From Punica granatum (lineage: Eukaryota > Streptophyta > Magnoliopsida > Myrtales > Lythraceae): 64,000 nt of DNA. The notes under the pieces were generated by a model that was not told where the DNA came from, made no database searches, and worked only from the letters and a program-made list of their open reading frames with translations. Numbering within the stretch: the stretch's first letter is position 1; each line of letters opens with the position of its first letter. Shown one piece after another: positions 32,930 to 45,800 of this stretch. Both the position numbers and the translations under genes were made by a program. Location: positions 20,564,199 through 20,628,198 of the forward strand of contig NC_045127.1 of assembly GCF_007655135.1 (NCBI RefSeq), read 5' to 3'.

Positions 32930-35900
32930 TGTACAGACCCGAATGTGCTCTCGTCAGGGCCCGCATGCGCGTGGCTTGGGAGTGTCCACCATCCTAGGGG
33001 ATGCATGACGGACACGCGTGAGAAGGAGTCGCCACTACCTATTTATGACCTAAACGTCGAGAGACAGTGAGTTGCCCGGGTCTAGGGGTAAGGATACACC
33101 TAGTTTTGCTAAGGTATTGGTCTTTGCGGAACCGGAAAGTCCAAGTTCGAGGGTTGACGTTACGTGCGGGCCTATATCCCGCATGCCCTTTCGGTACTTT
33201 AGCTTGCTAGGCTTACTGTTTTATTTACCACGTGAATTAGGTTGCACTCAGCTTACACGTTTTGACACCACAAATTCGATGATCTAAACGAACTGGGTTG
33301 AGAAGCCGAGAGAAGAGTAGGCCCCGTGTGTCGGGGAACTAATTCACTATCTTTGCGTTACAATTCATCAAACCATGATGGTTGAATTTCTGCACGAATC
33401 GGAACCGCGAGATCCAGGGTTTACTCCCATTTGGGCAAACATTGGCCCAACTCGATTAGTTTAGCTCTCAGACTGTTCACTCACCGATTGGGATTCTTCC
33501 AGAATGAATGTACAAAGTAAATTCCTCACAATGCTCTCAAAATAATACAACAAATTATAAATTACAAATACTTGAATCCCAGTCAGTTTGCTTTTAGTTA
33601 TTATTCCGCTCAGACTCGCCGTGAGTTGGGGAAAATACCGAACTCTGAAATTCAAAATGCGCTCTCAGTGAACAAGATGTTGGATCCCGTGATCAATGAT
33701 TAAGGCGTTGGACCCTAAGTCCAATGCGTCCTATGGGTCGGGCTCGACTCACATGGACAAGCATGAGCAGAAAAGTAGCAGAACAATGTGAAGATTACAA
33801 GTAAGGTGTTCGTTATTGCCAAGTTTACGTGAGTTAACAGATTATTAACCGGAGTGTTTTGGCATGCCACTGACCTATGCTAAGCAGACAAGCACGTGCA
33901 AAGCATTTTGCATTAAGCTTTGTTTCAAGGACCTGACAGACACGGTGTCTGTAGTCAAGTCCTTTATGTGTGGATTGCTTTTAAAGTTGTTATGTATTGT
34001 GACACTGTAATGATTACAGATTATTACAGAACAAGTCTTTTTGCATGAAAAGCCTAGAACCTAAGGCCTTAATCCACTATTGCCCATGTATGTCTAAGTC
34101 AAATGCATGTTTAGTCAAGTGATTGTATTTTGATCCAGAATACCCGACTAAATACCCGAAACTAAGCTAGAATGACAGAAACTCATCGGTTAGATAAAAA
34201 AAAACTGTGTAGATGAACTTGCGCTTGAACAGGTATCTCCTATCCTGATATTGTCGTGTTTCTGTCAAACTAACCCTAGGAGTGTCGCTAAATTGCAAAA
34301 TGACAATTTTGCCCTTGACTTGAAAATTGTTTTCAGAAAAGGGAAACAACACGATGCAAGCCACCTCGGCCTGTAGCCGGTGTCGACCAATTCCGTGGAT
34401 CTTCCAGGGTTGTGCAAGAACCCCGAAAAAGCCAAAGAACCGGTCGATCTGACCAGAAGTGATCTGGAAAGATCTTTTGTATCATGACCTGAATTACTTG
34501 AAATCAAGTAGAAACTCAAGTCGAGATATACAAGTCCTTTCTAGACATCCGTGCTACATCGAACCACGCGTTTCGGGTTTTGAAATGACAAGTCTTGAAA
34601 AGGGCACTAACGTCATTTGACAACTTGTCAACGCGAGTTATTAGTTAATGCCCTATTCATGCAAAATTATTAATGCCAAGTGGATTTAATCGTGTGAACA
34701 TCCCGATTAGCCCATTGGTGGGATTACAGCTTAAGGATTATTGCTAAATGTTGTAAATATGTGGGTTACAGACAATCAAACATATCATGAATTGATCCAC
34801 CGAATGGAGTCTGAATACCCAAAAAACTTAATTTAATGAAAACAATTCATAACACGGTGACCAAGACGGGTCTAGGAAGATCGAGGATAATTTGGTCAAA
34901 ATGACCAAAATACCCTCGAAACCCAAATGTCCCTGAAAGAGTCATCGATACATGAATCCATGCATTTTTTTTGGAAAACAACATTTTAAAAGGGATTTTA
35001 ATGCGAGATTTGAGATGATATTGAAATTGCGATTGGACAAAATCCGAGAAATGGATTTTATCAAGGTAAAGAGACCGTTCTTGACCCGAATGAGGTCAAG
35101 GAACTCTCGGCTCTTTCCTCGTGAGGATAGCCATGAGCTCCCTTGACCCGTTTCGGGTTTCAAGTGGTCTCTTTAACACGATTTCGACTATTTCTCGCAT
35201 GCTCAAACGTTAAAATGCGATAAATGACACGTATTTTACAAAATCGGTATCGTCATGATTTAAACAACACATTTAACATGCAAACATACACAAACATGTT
35301 ATTTATGGAATCGATAAAATGATACTGACTTCATGGATGTGGGAAGAACATGAAAACTCTGGAAACGACTTAAATCGGGGCAAGGAATCCATTCGTGACC
35401 CGAAAAGGTCAAGAACACCCTCGGTTACCTCTCCAAGAGGTTAACCCGAGAGGTATCTTAGCTTTTTAGGGTCGGGATGGTTTCCTTGACTTCGATTTAA
35501 ACATATTCTGACATGCTAGCACGTAATACAATGATAAATTTGCATGATATATGGTAAAAACGCATAAAAGTATGAACTTTGCATGCAAACCGGTCTAGGA
35601 CCGCCTTACCGCCCCACAAACACAAAGAAAATGTAAAAGTCCTAGCCCCTCTAAGTCGGGAATGGTCAGACCTAATCCCAAGATACGGGATGGAATCGTT
35701 AGAAGTAGGGTTGGACTACTGGTTGGTCGGGTTTGGGCTGTTTTTCATTGAATAGACCCGGCTAGACGCAACTGACACGACTGGGCGCTGGACAGACCCG
35801 ATTGGCACCCTAGAGAAAACAAGTCAATTCGGACGACTTGGGTGGCTTCTCGAAGAGTGCTCAGATGTTCCGAAAAGCCAAAAGGATGCTTAACGTCCCT

Positions 35901-36524
35901 ACAGTGGTTTCGGGAGGAGAGCATGCGTAGATTTTCCGGAAAACACGAGCAAAGTCGGGTTAGTAAAACAGAAATAGACCCTACTGGGCTAAAACAGACC
36001 CTTCTGACAGTCTGGAAAGAAACGGCTCTCCCGGAGGCTCCTGGTGGTATTTTGTTGTAAGGTCGGTGGCTCCCGACTGCTAAGAGACCCCGGAGGTGGT
36101 TGTGGTGGTCGTTTGGTGAGAAGAGTCTCGGGTTGACCCATATAGCCCTACAAAGATCAAACAAAACAAAGCACGCCTAGGAATAGACTTGACTGGGCAA
36201 GTCTCGAGTCGTACGTCACAATGGTGGCTCTCGATGGTATTTTGCTGCAAGGTCAATGGCTCTCGACTCCTAAGAGACTCCCGGAGGTTGCTGTGGCTGT
36301 CGTTTGTTGAGCAAGGCTTCGGATTGACCCGAATCTGCAAGGAAAAATGAAACTGCCCAAATTGGACTGACCCGACTAGCAGAAACGACCCGACTAGACA
36401 GGTCGGAAAAAAACGGTCTCTTGGAGGCTCCCGGTGGTATTTTGCTGCAAGGTCAACAGCTTTCGACTCCTAAGAGACTCTCGGAGGTGGCTGCAGTGGT
36501 CGTTTGGAGAAAAGAAACTCAGGT
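32930..36524 (-). mobile_element. R1: minus-strand Ogre-type LTR fragment
   Basis: It begins TGTACAGACCCGAATG, the reverse complement of an LTR 3' end, and then shows the minus-strand landmarks in order: GTGTCC/GGACAC segment, terminal hairpin near 33164, TGACAGAAACTC near 34173, AACGTCATTTGAC near 34609 and CTCTAAGTCGGGAATGG near 35649. It ends in ~200-bp repeats at 36015-36520, where R2 begins. The LTR 5' part is absent here. It is clearly more diverged than R2. Confidence 0.85.
36015..36520 (-). repeat. ~200-bp repeats in the LTR core (R1)
   Basis: Three units at about 36015, 36215 and 36415 share GGTGGTATTTTGCTGCAAGGTC, a CTCCTAAGAGACTC segment and GGAGGTGGCTG...GTGGTCGTTTG. Related units occur in the R2 LTRs at 39405, 39600, 45530 and 45725. 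This core replaces the GC-rich repeat found in the A/B and F3 LTRs. Confidence 0.75.
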
Positions 36525-39500
36525 TGTACGGACCCGAATGTGGACTCTAGTCGGGGCCCGCATCGCGCAGCTTGGGAGTGTCCACTTTCCCATGGGGACG
36601 CGTGACGGACACGCATGAGAAGGAGTCGCCACTTATCATTTTACGATCCGAAGGTCGAGGGCGGATAAGTTACCCGGGTATAGGGGTATGGAACGCCTAG
36701 TTGTTGTTAAGGCATTAGTCTGTGTGGAACCGAAAAGTCCGACTTCGGGGGTTCATGTTACGTGCGGCCTTATATCCCGCACGCCCTTTTGGTACTCTGG
36801 TTTGCTAGGCTTGCATGTTTTATTATTTACCGCGTGAATTAAGTTGCGCTCGGCTCACACGTTTTGACACCGAGAATTCAATGAACTAAACAATGTCGGT
36901 AGAGAAGCCGAGAGAGAAGTAAACCCTTGTGTCGAGGAATTGGTTCACAATATTACATTATAGTTCATCGAATCATGGAGGTTGAATTCCTGCGTGAACC
37001 AGTACCGCGAGATCTTGGATTTACTTTCCTTTGGGCGAACATTAGACCGATTCGATTAATTCGACTCCCAGACTATTCGTTCATCAACTAGAATTCTTAC
37101 AGAACGAATGTACAAAATAAAATCCTTACAATACTCTCGAAAACAATAAATACAAATTACAAAAGGGTCGAATTCCAGTCGTTTCGCGTTCGGTTATTAT
37201 TCCGCTCTAACTTGCCGTGAGTTTAGGGAAAAGACCAAAGAACTAAAATTCAATGCACGCTCTCACTGAGTATGGCGTTGGACCCTGTGAGTGATGGTTA
37301 GGGCGTTGGACCCTGTGATCAATGATTAGGGCGTTGAACCCTAATATTATTCGGCCTAGGGATCAGGCTCGACCTGCATGGCAAACAAGTGCAGAAAGAT
37401 AACACGTAACATGTTAATAACAGACAAAGTGTTTGTTACTGTCAAGTGTACGTGTTTTAACAAGTTGTTAATCCGGGGTATTTTGGCATGCAAATCCTAC
37501 CCTAGAAAAACAAGCACGTGCCAAGGTTTTAGCATTTGGCTTTGGTTTGAGAACTCAACGAAGAGAGTCAAATCTCGTGTGTGTGGATTGCTTTTACAGT
37601 TGTTCTGTATTGTAACACTGAATTAACCAAACTCGTGTTTTGACTCTAGATTTGAAATCTAGAATTCCTCCTTACCATCATCTAATGTTTGGTTAGGTCG
37701 AGTGAAAGGTTAATCCGCATTTTCCTTGTTTTATGACAGAGATAACCGTTCTAGTTACCCGAGTCTATGCTAGGAAGACATAAACTCATCAGTTAATAAG
37801 AAAAGGCTTTGCAGATGAACCTGCACCTGAACAGGTAGCCTATTCTTATCCTGATACCGTAATGTTTTTGTCAAGCTAACCCTAGGGATGTCGGTGAATT
37901 GTGAAAAGACGATTCTACCCTTTATTTGAAAATTATTTTCAGAAAAGGGAAACATCGAAGTACGAGCCACCTCGGCCTGTAGCTGGTGTCGACCAATTCC
38001 CTGGGTCGTCCAGGGTTGAGGAAGAACCCCAAAAAAGCCAAAGACCCGATCGATCTAACCGGAAGTGATCTAAAAAGATCTTCCGTATCCTGACCCGAGT
38101 TACCTGAAATCAAGTAAAACTCAAGTTGAGATACACAAGTTCTTTCTAGACGTCCATGCTACATCGAACCACGCGTTTCAGGATTTTGGAAATGCGAGTT
38201 TTGAAAAAGGCATTAACGTCATTTGACAACTCATCGACGCGAGTTATCAATTAATTACCAATTCATGCAAACTTATCGGTGCCAAGTGGGTTTAATCATG
38301 TGAGCTTCCCAATTAACCCGTTTATGGATTAGAGAGCTTAAAATTAAATGCCGAATGCAATAAATGTGCAGGTTGCAGTTAATCAGACAGATCATGAATT
38401 GATCCACTGAATGAAGTCTGAGTGCCCGAAAAGCTTAATTTAATGAAAACAATTCATGACCCTCGCGACCAAGACGGGTCCAGGAAGGTCGAGGATAATT
38501 TTGTCAAAATGACCAAAATACTCTCGGAATCCAAATGGCCCCGAAAGAGTCATCGATACTTGAATTCATGAACGTTTACTTTCAAAACAATGTTTTAAAG
38601 TGGTTAGCATGCGGAGTTTACGACAATATTGAGATTGCAATTTGCACAAAATCCGAGAAATGAATTTCATCGAGGTAAGGAGACCGTTCTTAACCTCTTG
38701 GGAATAGCCATGGGTTTCCTTGAGCCGTTTCGGGTTTCAAGCATTTTCTTTAACCCAATTTCGACTATTTCTCGCATGCTCAAATGTTAAACACGATAAA
38801 TGACACGTATTTAACAAAGTCGGTATTGCCAAGAGTTTGGAAAAGGCATTTAAACATACAAACATGCACAAACACGTTATTTATGGAATCAATAAAACAA
38901 TACCGGCTCCATGGACTTGTGAAAAAATAAAGATTCAGAAAACAACTCAAATCGGGGCAAGGAATCCGGTCTTGACCCGAAAAGGTCAAGAATACCCTCG
39001 GTTACTTCTCCAAGAGGTTAATCCTAGAGTTATCTCAGTTTTTCCGGGTCGATATGGTTTTCTCGACTTCCATTTAAACATTTCCCGACATGCTAGCACG
39101 TTAAACGATGATAAACACGCATGATATAACATGGAAATTGCATAAAGATTAAAATTTGGAAATAAAACATGCATAAAACCCCTTATAACTCCATAAACGC
39201 AACGAGAATGTAAAAGTCCTAGCTCCTCTAAGTCGGGAATGGTCATACCTAGTCCCGGGATACGGGATGGGACTGTTAGAACTCGGGTTGGACCTTTGTT
39301 GGGTCGTTTTTGGGCTGTTTTTTGTTGAACATACCCGAAATGCACAAACAGACCCGGCTTATACACTGAACAGACCCGACTGGCACAAGTGGGGTCGGAC
39401 GTCACCACAGAAGTTCCCGATGGAATTTTGAGGCAAGGTCAGTGCTTCCTGAATCCTAACTGACCCTTGGAGGTGACTGTAGTGGTCCTTTGGTCCTAGA

Positions 39501-40471
39501 GTTATCGGTTCGACTCGTACAACCCTGCAAAGATCACGGAAAACAGAGCACGTCTGGAATTTTGGACCTGTCTGGCACTAGTCGGGTCGGATATCGCCAC
39601 GGTGTCTCCTTATGGAATTTTGAGGCAAGATCTATGGCTCTCGACTTCTAACTGACCCCCGGAGGTGACTGTGGTGGTCGTTTTGTGAAAGGAGTCTCAG
39701 ATCGACCCGATCTGAAAGAAAACCGCAAGAACAGTAAGAAAAATCGACCTGATTGGGCAGTCGGATTGTTTCTTCGTGCTGGGTTAAAACCGACGGGTTT
39801 TTCTTGGATTTCTTGACTCCTTGACACCCTAGGGTTGTGTGGGGAGGTGTTAGATGGGTTTTCACGACTCAAACCGACCCGAAAGGCCTTCAAACTCGGG
39901 TTGCCATTTTTGACCCGAGAAGACCGTTTTCTGGGTTCGGTTCTGTGGTGGCTGTTCCGATGGGTTGGAGGTTTCAAACTTAAAATCTAAGCCCAAAAAT
40001 GGATGGAGGGGGTCAAAAACATGTGGGATATGAAGTTTGGATTTAAACCGGGATGGTAAATACCATAATTCCGACTCAAGTCTTTGAGGGTTGTGCTTAG
40101 TTTTGCTTGCCCTTGCTTGCTGCGATTTTTGCTGGAACTAAAGGGGAGTTAAGAGCTTCTTGAAGAGTGAGAAATGATAGAGAGATGGCATGTGGTGAGT
40201 TGTGATTAAGTTAATGACATAAATGCAATATATAGGCGAAGCTTAAGTGCAATTAAGTGAGAAAAAGCTTGATTAAGGGCATGCTTATGGGGATCCGAAT
40301 TTGCTAAGCAAGATAAGGATGAATCCCTGGTATCTCCTGCGATCGAGAGTTGGGTCATGCACTGTTTGTGAAGCTATCACTTTCGGCCTTTGCAGTGAAA
40401 GGATTAGACTTGCCCCTCAAAGTATAACTTGGATGAATTTGAATCCAAGTCGATTTTGGATTTCAAATGAG

Positions 40472-41395
40472 CCTGAAAGCAGTAAATGCAGGGTGTCAAA
40501 ACCTGAAAGCAGTAAATGCTGGGTCGGAGCCCAAAAGTAGAAAATGCAGGGCCGAGGCCCGAAACCAATAAATGTTGGGCCTGGGCCCGTAAGTAGTAAA
40601 TGCAGGGTCGAGGCCCGACGCTGGGCCAAAGCCCGATGCGGGGCCAAAGCCCGATGCAGTAAATGCGGGTCCAAAGCCCGATGCAGTAAATGCGAGGTCG
40701 AAGCCCGATGCGGGGCCGAAGCCCGATGCAGGGCCGAAGCCCGATGAAGTAAAAGTAGGGCCGGAGCCCGATGCGGGGCCGAAGCCCAAAGTGGGGCCGA
40801 AACCCAATGCAGTAAATGCGGGGCCGAAACCCGATGCAAGGCTGAAACCCGATGTAGTAAATGCGGGGTCGAAGCCCGATGTGGGGCCAAAGCCCAATGC
40901 AGTAAATGCGGGGTCGGAGCCCGATGCAGAGCCAAAGCCTGATGAGGGCGGAAGCCTAAAAGTGGGGCCAAAGCCCAAAAGTGGGGCCAAAGTCCGATAC
41001 AGTAAATGCAGGGTTGAAGCCCGATGCGAGACAGAAGCCCAAAAGTGGGGCCAAAGCCCAAAAGTGGGGCCGAAGCCTGATGCAATAAATGCAGGGCCGC
41101 AGCCCAAAAGTGGAGCCAAAACCCGATAGGGGGCCGAAGCCCAATGCAGTAAATGCAGGGCCGAAGCCCGATGCGGGGCCGAAGCCCGATGCAGTAAATG
41201 TAGGGCAAAGCCCGATGCGGGGTCAAAACCCAAAAGTGGGACCGAAGCCTGATGTGGGGCCAAAGCCCAATGCAGTAAATGCAGGGCCAAAACCCGATAA
41301 GGAGCCGAAGTCCAAAAGTGGGACCGAAGCCCAATGTGGGGCCGAAGCCTGATGAAGTAAATGCAGGGCCGAAGCCCGATGCGGTAAATGCATGC
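40472..41395 (-). repeat. Array of GGGC-TTCG-GCCC hairpin repeats (R2)
   Basis: Units of roughly 18-35 bp built on GGGCCGAAGCCCGATGCAG on the plus strand; in the element's own sense strand this reads GGGCTTCGGCCC, a 4-bp stem closed by C-TTCG-G. About seven units are exact and more than twenty are variants such as GGGCCAAAGCCC or GGGTCGAAGCCC. Spacers are AGTAAATGC or AAAAGTG. Confidence 0.9.
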
Positions 41396-41879
41396 TCAAT
41401 AGGAAAGTGGAAGAAATGTTTAAGCAAAGGTCAATGCTGAGGAACAGCTTAGGGTGCTGCAAAGAGGTGACTTTGATTTGCTTGCGATCTTCGTGTAGAG
41501 AGGGTGGGAGCTCAGTGTTGAAATCCCAATGAGCTGGTTGAGAGACGTTTGTTGTCTCAATATTGGTCGTTCAGTATTCAGGCTGCCTTCCTGTTGTGAA
41601 TTTCCTGCAATGGGAAAATGAAACAATGAATGAGCATGAACTGTTGAGGATTTCAATGCAAGAGTGTAAGGAAGCGAACTGGCCTGGTGGGCATTGTGCA
41701 AGCACACCGAGGGGCGTGCTTTGGTGCACACAAGAGATGTGCTGATGGCGCGTGCATGTGGTATGCAGTGACGTGTCTAGACATGCTAGTGGTGCGCATT
41801 CTTGCGTGAAGAGGTCTATACTGATGCATTGGAGACGTGTCAGGGCACGTCGATGATACGGTAGTCAAGCGAAAGTTAG

Positions 41880-42125
41880 TGTTGATTAACTTTGCCTGGG
41901 AAGGTTGATCGGCCCTCGGGCCACGGCTCGTCTTGCCATGGAGGAAGGGTGAAGACCGCAGGTGGTCTACCCGCGGTGGTAGGCACGACTCGCTTGTCGT
42001 GTGGGGTGGGTGATCGAGATGGACTCGGCCTCTAGTCACAGCGCATCTTGCTATGGAGAAGTGAAGACCGCGGGTGGTCTACCCGCGAAGGTTGGCACGA
42101 CTCGCCTGTCCTGCAGGGCATGGTA
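41880..42125 (-). repeat. ~110-bp hairpin repeat, two copies (R2)
   Basis: Each copy holds two inverted repeats: CGCGGGT/ACCCGCG with a 5-nt loop and GGCACGAC/GTCGTG-type arms, as in F3 58214-58655 on the opposite strand. Copies are somewhat decayed (e.g. CTGTCCTGC in the second). Confidence 0.8.
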
Positions 42126-42818
42126 GCTGCTATGCAAACATAGAAATAGATAGAATGCATGCAATGCATGAGTTTTGAAAAGCTAATATCGTTGCATCGA
42201 TTTGATTCAAGTTCCCAAATTTACAAAGATAGTTCATTTGAAAAATGGAACTTGAACATTTAAACCAATGCAATGCCCTAGTTTGTTTGAAAATGTGCAT
42301 ACAGCTGCAAAAAGAATTAATTATAACACGAGTTCTTTACATTGTACAATACTCTTTTAGTGAAAACAACAAAAGGCTCGCCTAATAGAAAAACTACGAG
42401 CCGACTCAAAGACTCGACTTTGGGTCGGTTGACGGTATGAAGGTTTATTTTGGTCCAGTATGACGGTTCTTGTTTATGCATGGTTTTAGTGTTCTACTGG
42501 GAAAACCACTAACTAGGGATGGGGGCTCCCGATTCAAGAGTGTCAATTCCTTGAAATCGAGCGAGGATCTTTGGGGGCCGGTTCGGTGGTAGAGCCGACT
42601 CGATCCGTCCCCTTACTCGGAACCTCTGACTAACCTAGCTTCTAAAATCGGCGCCCGTGGGATTTCAGGCGTTTGGTACCTAAATCCTCTAGAATGATGC
42701 AATGCAAGTGCGGAAAATAAATGTACAAGAAGTAAATGTGCTTAAAGTAAAAGTGCAGAAAGTGATAAATGAACATGCAAACAAGCAAACGGGATCGAGT
42801 CCGAACCCACTAAGTATG

Positions 42819-42836
42819 TCCCCAGTGAAGTCGCCA
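42819..42836 (-). other. Primer-binding site of R2
   Basis: On the minus strand it reads TGGCGACTTCACTGGGGA, three nucleotides from the LTR end at 42840. It differs by one base from the site in B. Confidence 0.85.
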
Positions 42837-45800
42837 AGCTGTATGGACCCGAATAGGACTCTTGTCGAGGCCCGCATCGCGCAGCTTGGGAGTGTCCACT
42901 TTCCCATGGGGACGCGTGACGGACACACGTGAGAAGGAGTCGCCACTTATCATTTTACAACTTGAAGGTCGAGGGCGGATAAGTTACCCGGGTCTAGGGG
43001 TATGGAACGCCTAGTTGTTGTTAAGGCATTGGTCTATGCGGAACCGGAAAGTCCGAGTTCGGGGGTTCATGTTACGTGCGAGCTTATATCCCGCACGCCC
43101 TTTCGGTACTCTGGTTTGCTAGGCTTGCATGTTTTATTATTTACCGCGTGAATTAAGTTGCGTTCGGCTCACACGTTTTGACACCGGGAATTCGGTGAAC
43201 TAAACGATGTCGGTAGAGAAGCCAAGAGAGAAGTAAACCCTTGTGTCGGGGAATTGGTTCACAATCTTACGTTATAGTTCATCGAACCATGGAGGTTGAA
43301 TTCCTGCGTAAACCAGGATCGCGAGATCTTGGATTCACTTTCCTTTGGGCGAGCATTAGATCGATTCGATTAATTCGACTCTCGGACCGTTCGTTCACTG
43401 ACTTGAATTCTTACAGAATGAATGTACAAAATAAAATCCTTACAATACTCTCAAAAATAATAATACAAATTACAAAAGTGTCGAATTTCAGTCGTTTCGC
43501 GTTCGGTTATTATTTCGCTCTAACTCGTCGTGAGTTTAGGGAAAAGACCGAAGAATTGAAATTCAATGCACGCTCTCACAGAGTAGAGCGTTGGACCCTG
43601 TGAGTGATGGTTAGGGCGTTAGACCCTGTGATCGATGATTAGGGCGTTGAACCCTAATATTATTCGGCCTAGGGATCAAGCTCGACTTGCATGGCAAACA
43701 AGTGCAGAAAGATAACACGCAACATGTTAATAACAAATAAAGTGTTTGTTACTGTCAAGTGTACGTGTTTTAACAAGTTGTTAATCCGGTGTATTTTGGC
43801 ATGCAAATCCTACCCTAGACAAACAAGCACGTGCCAAGGTTTTAGCATTTGGCTTTGGTTTGAGAACTCAACAAAGAGAGTCAAATCTCGTGTGTGTGGA
43901 TTGCTTTTACAGTTGTTCTGTATTGTGACACTGAATTTCCACTGAATTAACCAAACTCGTGTTTTGACTCTAGATTTAGAATCTAGAATTCCTCCTAACC
44001 ATCATCTAATGTTTGGTTAGGTCGAGTGAAGAGTTAATCCGCATTTTGCATGTTTTTTGACAGAGATAACCGTTCTAGTTACCCGAGTCTACGCTAGGAT
44101 GACAGAAACTCATTAGTTGATAAGAAAAGGCTTTGCAGATGAACCTGCAGCTGAACAGGTCGCATATTCTTATCCTGAAACCTAGTGTTTCTGTCAAGCT
44201 AACCCTAGGGGTGTCGCTGAATTGTGAAAAGACGATTCTACCCTTTATTTGAAAATTATTTTCAGAAAAGGGAAACATAGCAATGCGGGCCACCTCGGCC
44301 TGTAGCCGGTGTCAACCAATTCCCTGGATCGTCCAAGGTTGTGCAAGAATCCCGAAAAAGCCAAAGAACCGGTCGATCTAACCAGAAGTTATCTAAAAAG
44401 ATCTTCTGTATCTTGACCTGAGTTACCTGAAATCAAGTAAAACTCAAGTTGAGACACACAAGTTCTTCCTAGACGTCCATGCTACATCGGACTGCGCATT
44501 TCGGGATTTTGGAAATGTGAGTTTTGAAAAATGCAATAACGTCATTTGACAACTCATCGACTCGATTTATCAGTTAATTACCAATTCATGCAAACTTATC
44601 AGTGCCAAGTGGGTTTAATCATGTGAGCGTCCCGATTAACCCCTTTATGGATTACAACTTAAAATTAAATGCTGAACGCAATAAATGTGCAGGTTACAGT
44701 TAATCAAACAGATCATGAATTGATCCACTGAATGAAGTCTGAGTGCCCGAAAAGCTTAATTTAATGAAAACAATTCATGACGCGGCGACCAAGACGGGTC
44801 CAGGAAAGTCGAGGATAATTTGATCAAAATGACCAAAATACCCTCGGAATCCAAATGGCCCCGAAAGAGTCATCGATACTTGAATTCATGCATTTTTACT
44901 TTAAAAACAATGTTTTAAAGTTGTTAGCATGCGGGGTTTACGACGATATTGAAATTGCAATTTGCAAAAAATCCGAGAAATGGATTTCATCAAGGTAAAG
45001 ACACCGTTCTTAACCCTAATAAGGTCAAGAACTCTTGGCTCTTTCCTCTTGGGAAAAATAAAGATTCGGGAAACAACTCAAATCGGGGCAAGGAATCTGG
45101 TCTTGACCCGAAAAGGTCAAGAATACCCTCAGTTACTTCTCTAAGAGGTTAATCCTAGAGTTATCTCGGCTTTTCCGGGTCGATATGGTTTCCTCGACTT
45201 CGATTTAAACATTTTCCGACATGCTAGCACGTTAAACGATGATAAACACGCATGATATAACATGGAAATTGCATAAAGATTAAAACTTGGAAATAAAACA
45301 TGCATAAAACCCCTTATAACTCCATAAACGCAACGAGAATGTAAAAGTCCTAGCTCCTCTAAGTCGGGAATGGTCATACCTAGTCCCGGGATACGGGATG
45401 GGACTGTTAGAACTCGGGTTGGACCTTTGTTGGGTCGTGTTTGGGCTGTTTTTTGTTGAACATACCCGAAATGCACAAACAGACCCGGCTTGTACACTGA
45501 ACAGACCCGACTGGCACAAGTGGGGTCGGACGTCACCACGGAAGTTCCCGATAGAATTTTGAGGCAAGGTCAGTGCTTCCTGAATCCTAACTAACCCCCG
45601 GAGGTGACTGTAGTGGTCCTTTGGTCCCAGAGTTATCGGTTCAACCCGTACAACCCTGCAAAGATCACAGAAAACAGAGCACGTCTGGAATTTTGGACCT
45701 GTCTGGCACTAGTCGGGTCGGACATCGCCACGATGTCTCCCAATGGAATTTTGAGGCAAGGTCTACGGCTCCCGACTCCTAACTGACCCTCGGAGGTGAC

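Larger units (their letters stand above)
40325..42839 (-). other. Internal region of R2 (noncoding)
   Basis: On the minus strand from 42839: primer-binding site 42819-42836, leader to ~42130 homologous to the A/B and F3 leaders, two copies of the ~110-bp hairpin repeat (41880-42125), ~480 bp of unrecognised sequence shared with F3 (41396-41880), the GGGC-TTCG-GCCC array (40472-41395), then sequence matching F3 near 59460-59610 up to the LTR junction. A minus-strand frame of 336 codons across the array (40417-41427) is open because the repeats lack stops. The sequence shows no sign that it is a protein. Confidence 0.75.

Noticed and set aside
40417..41427. Minus-strand 336-codon frame and an overlapping 264-codon frame as repetitive proteins
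   Set aside because: They are open in more than one frame because the GGGCTTCGGCCC repeats lack stops. The matching F3 sequence does not keep one continuous frame from start to end.
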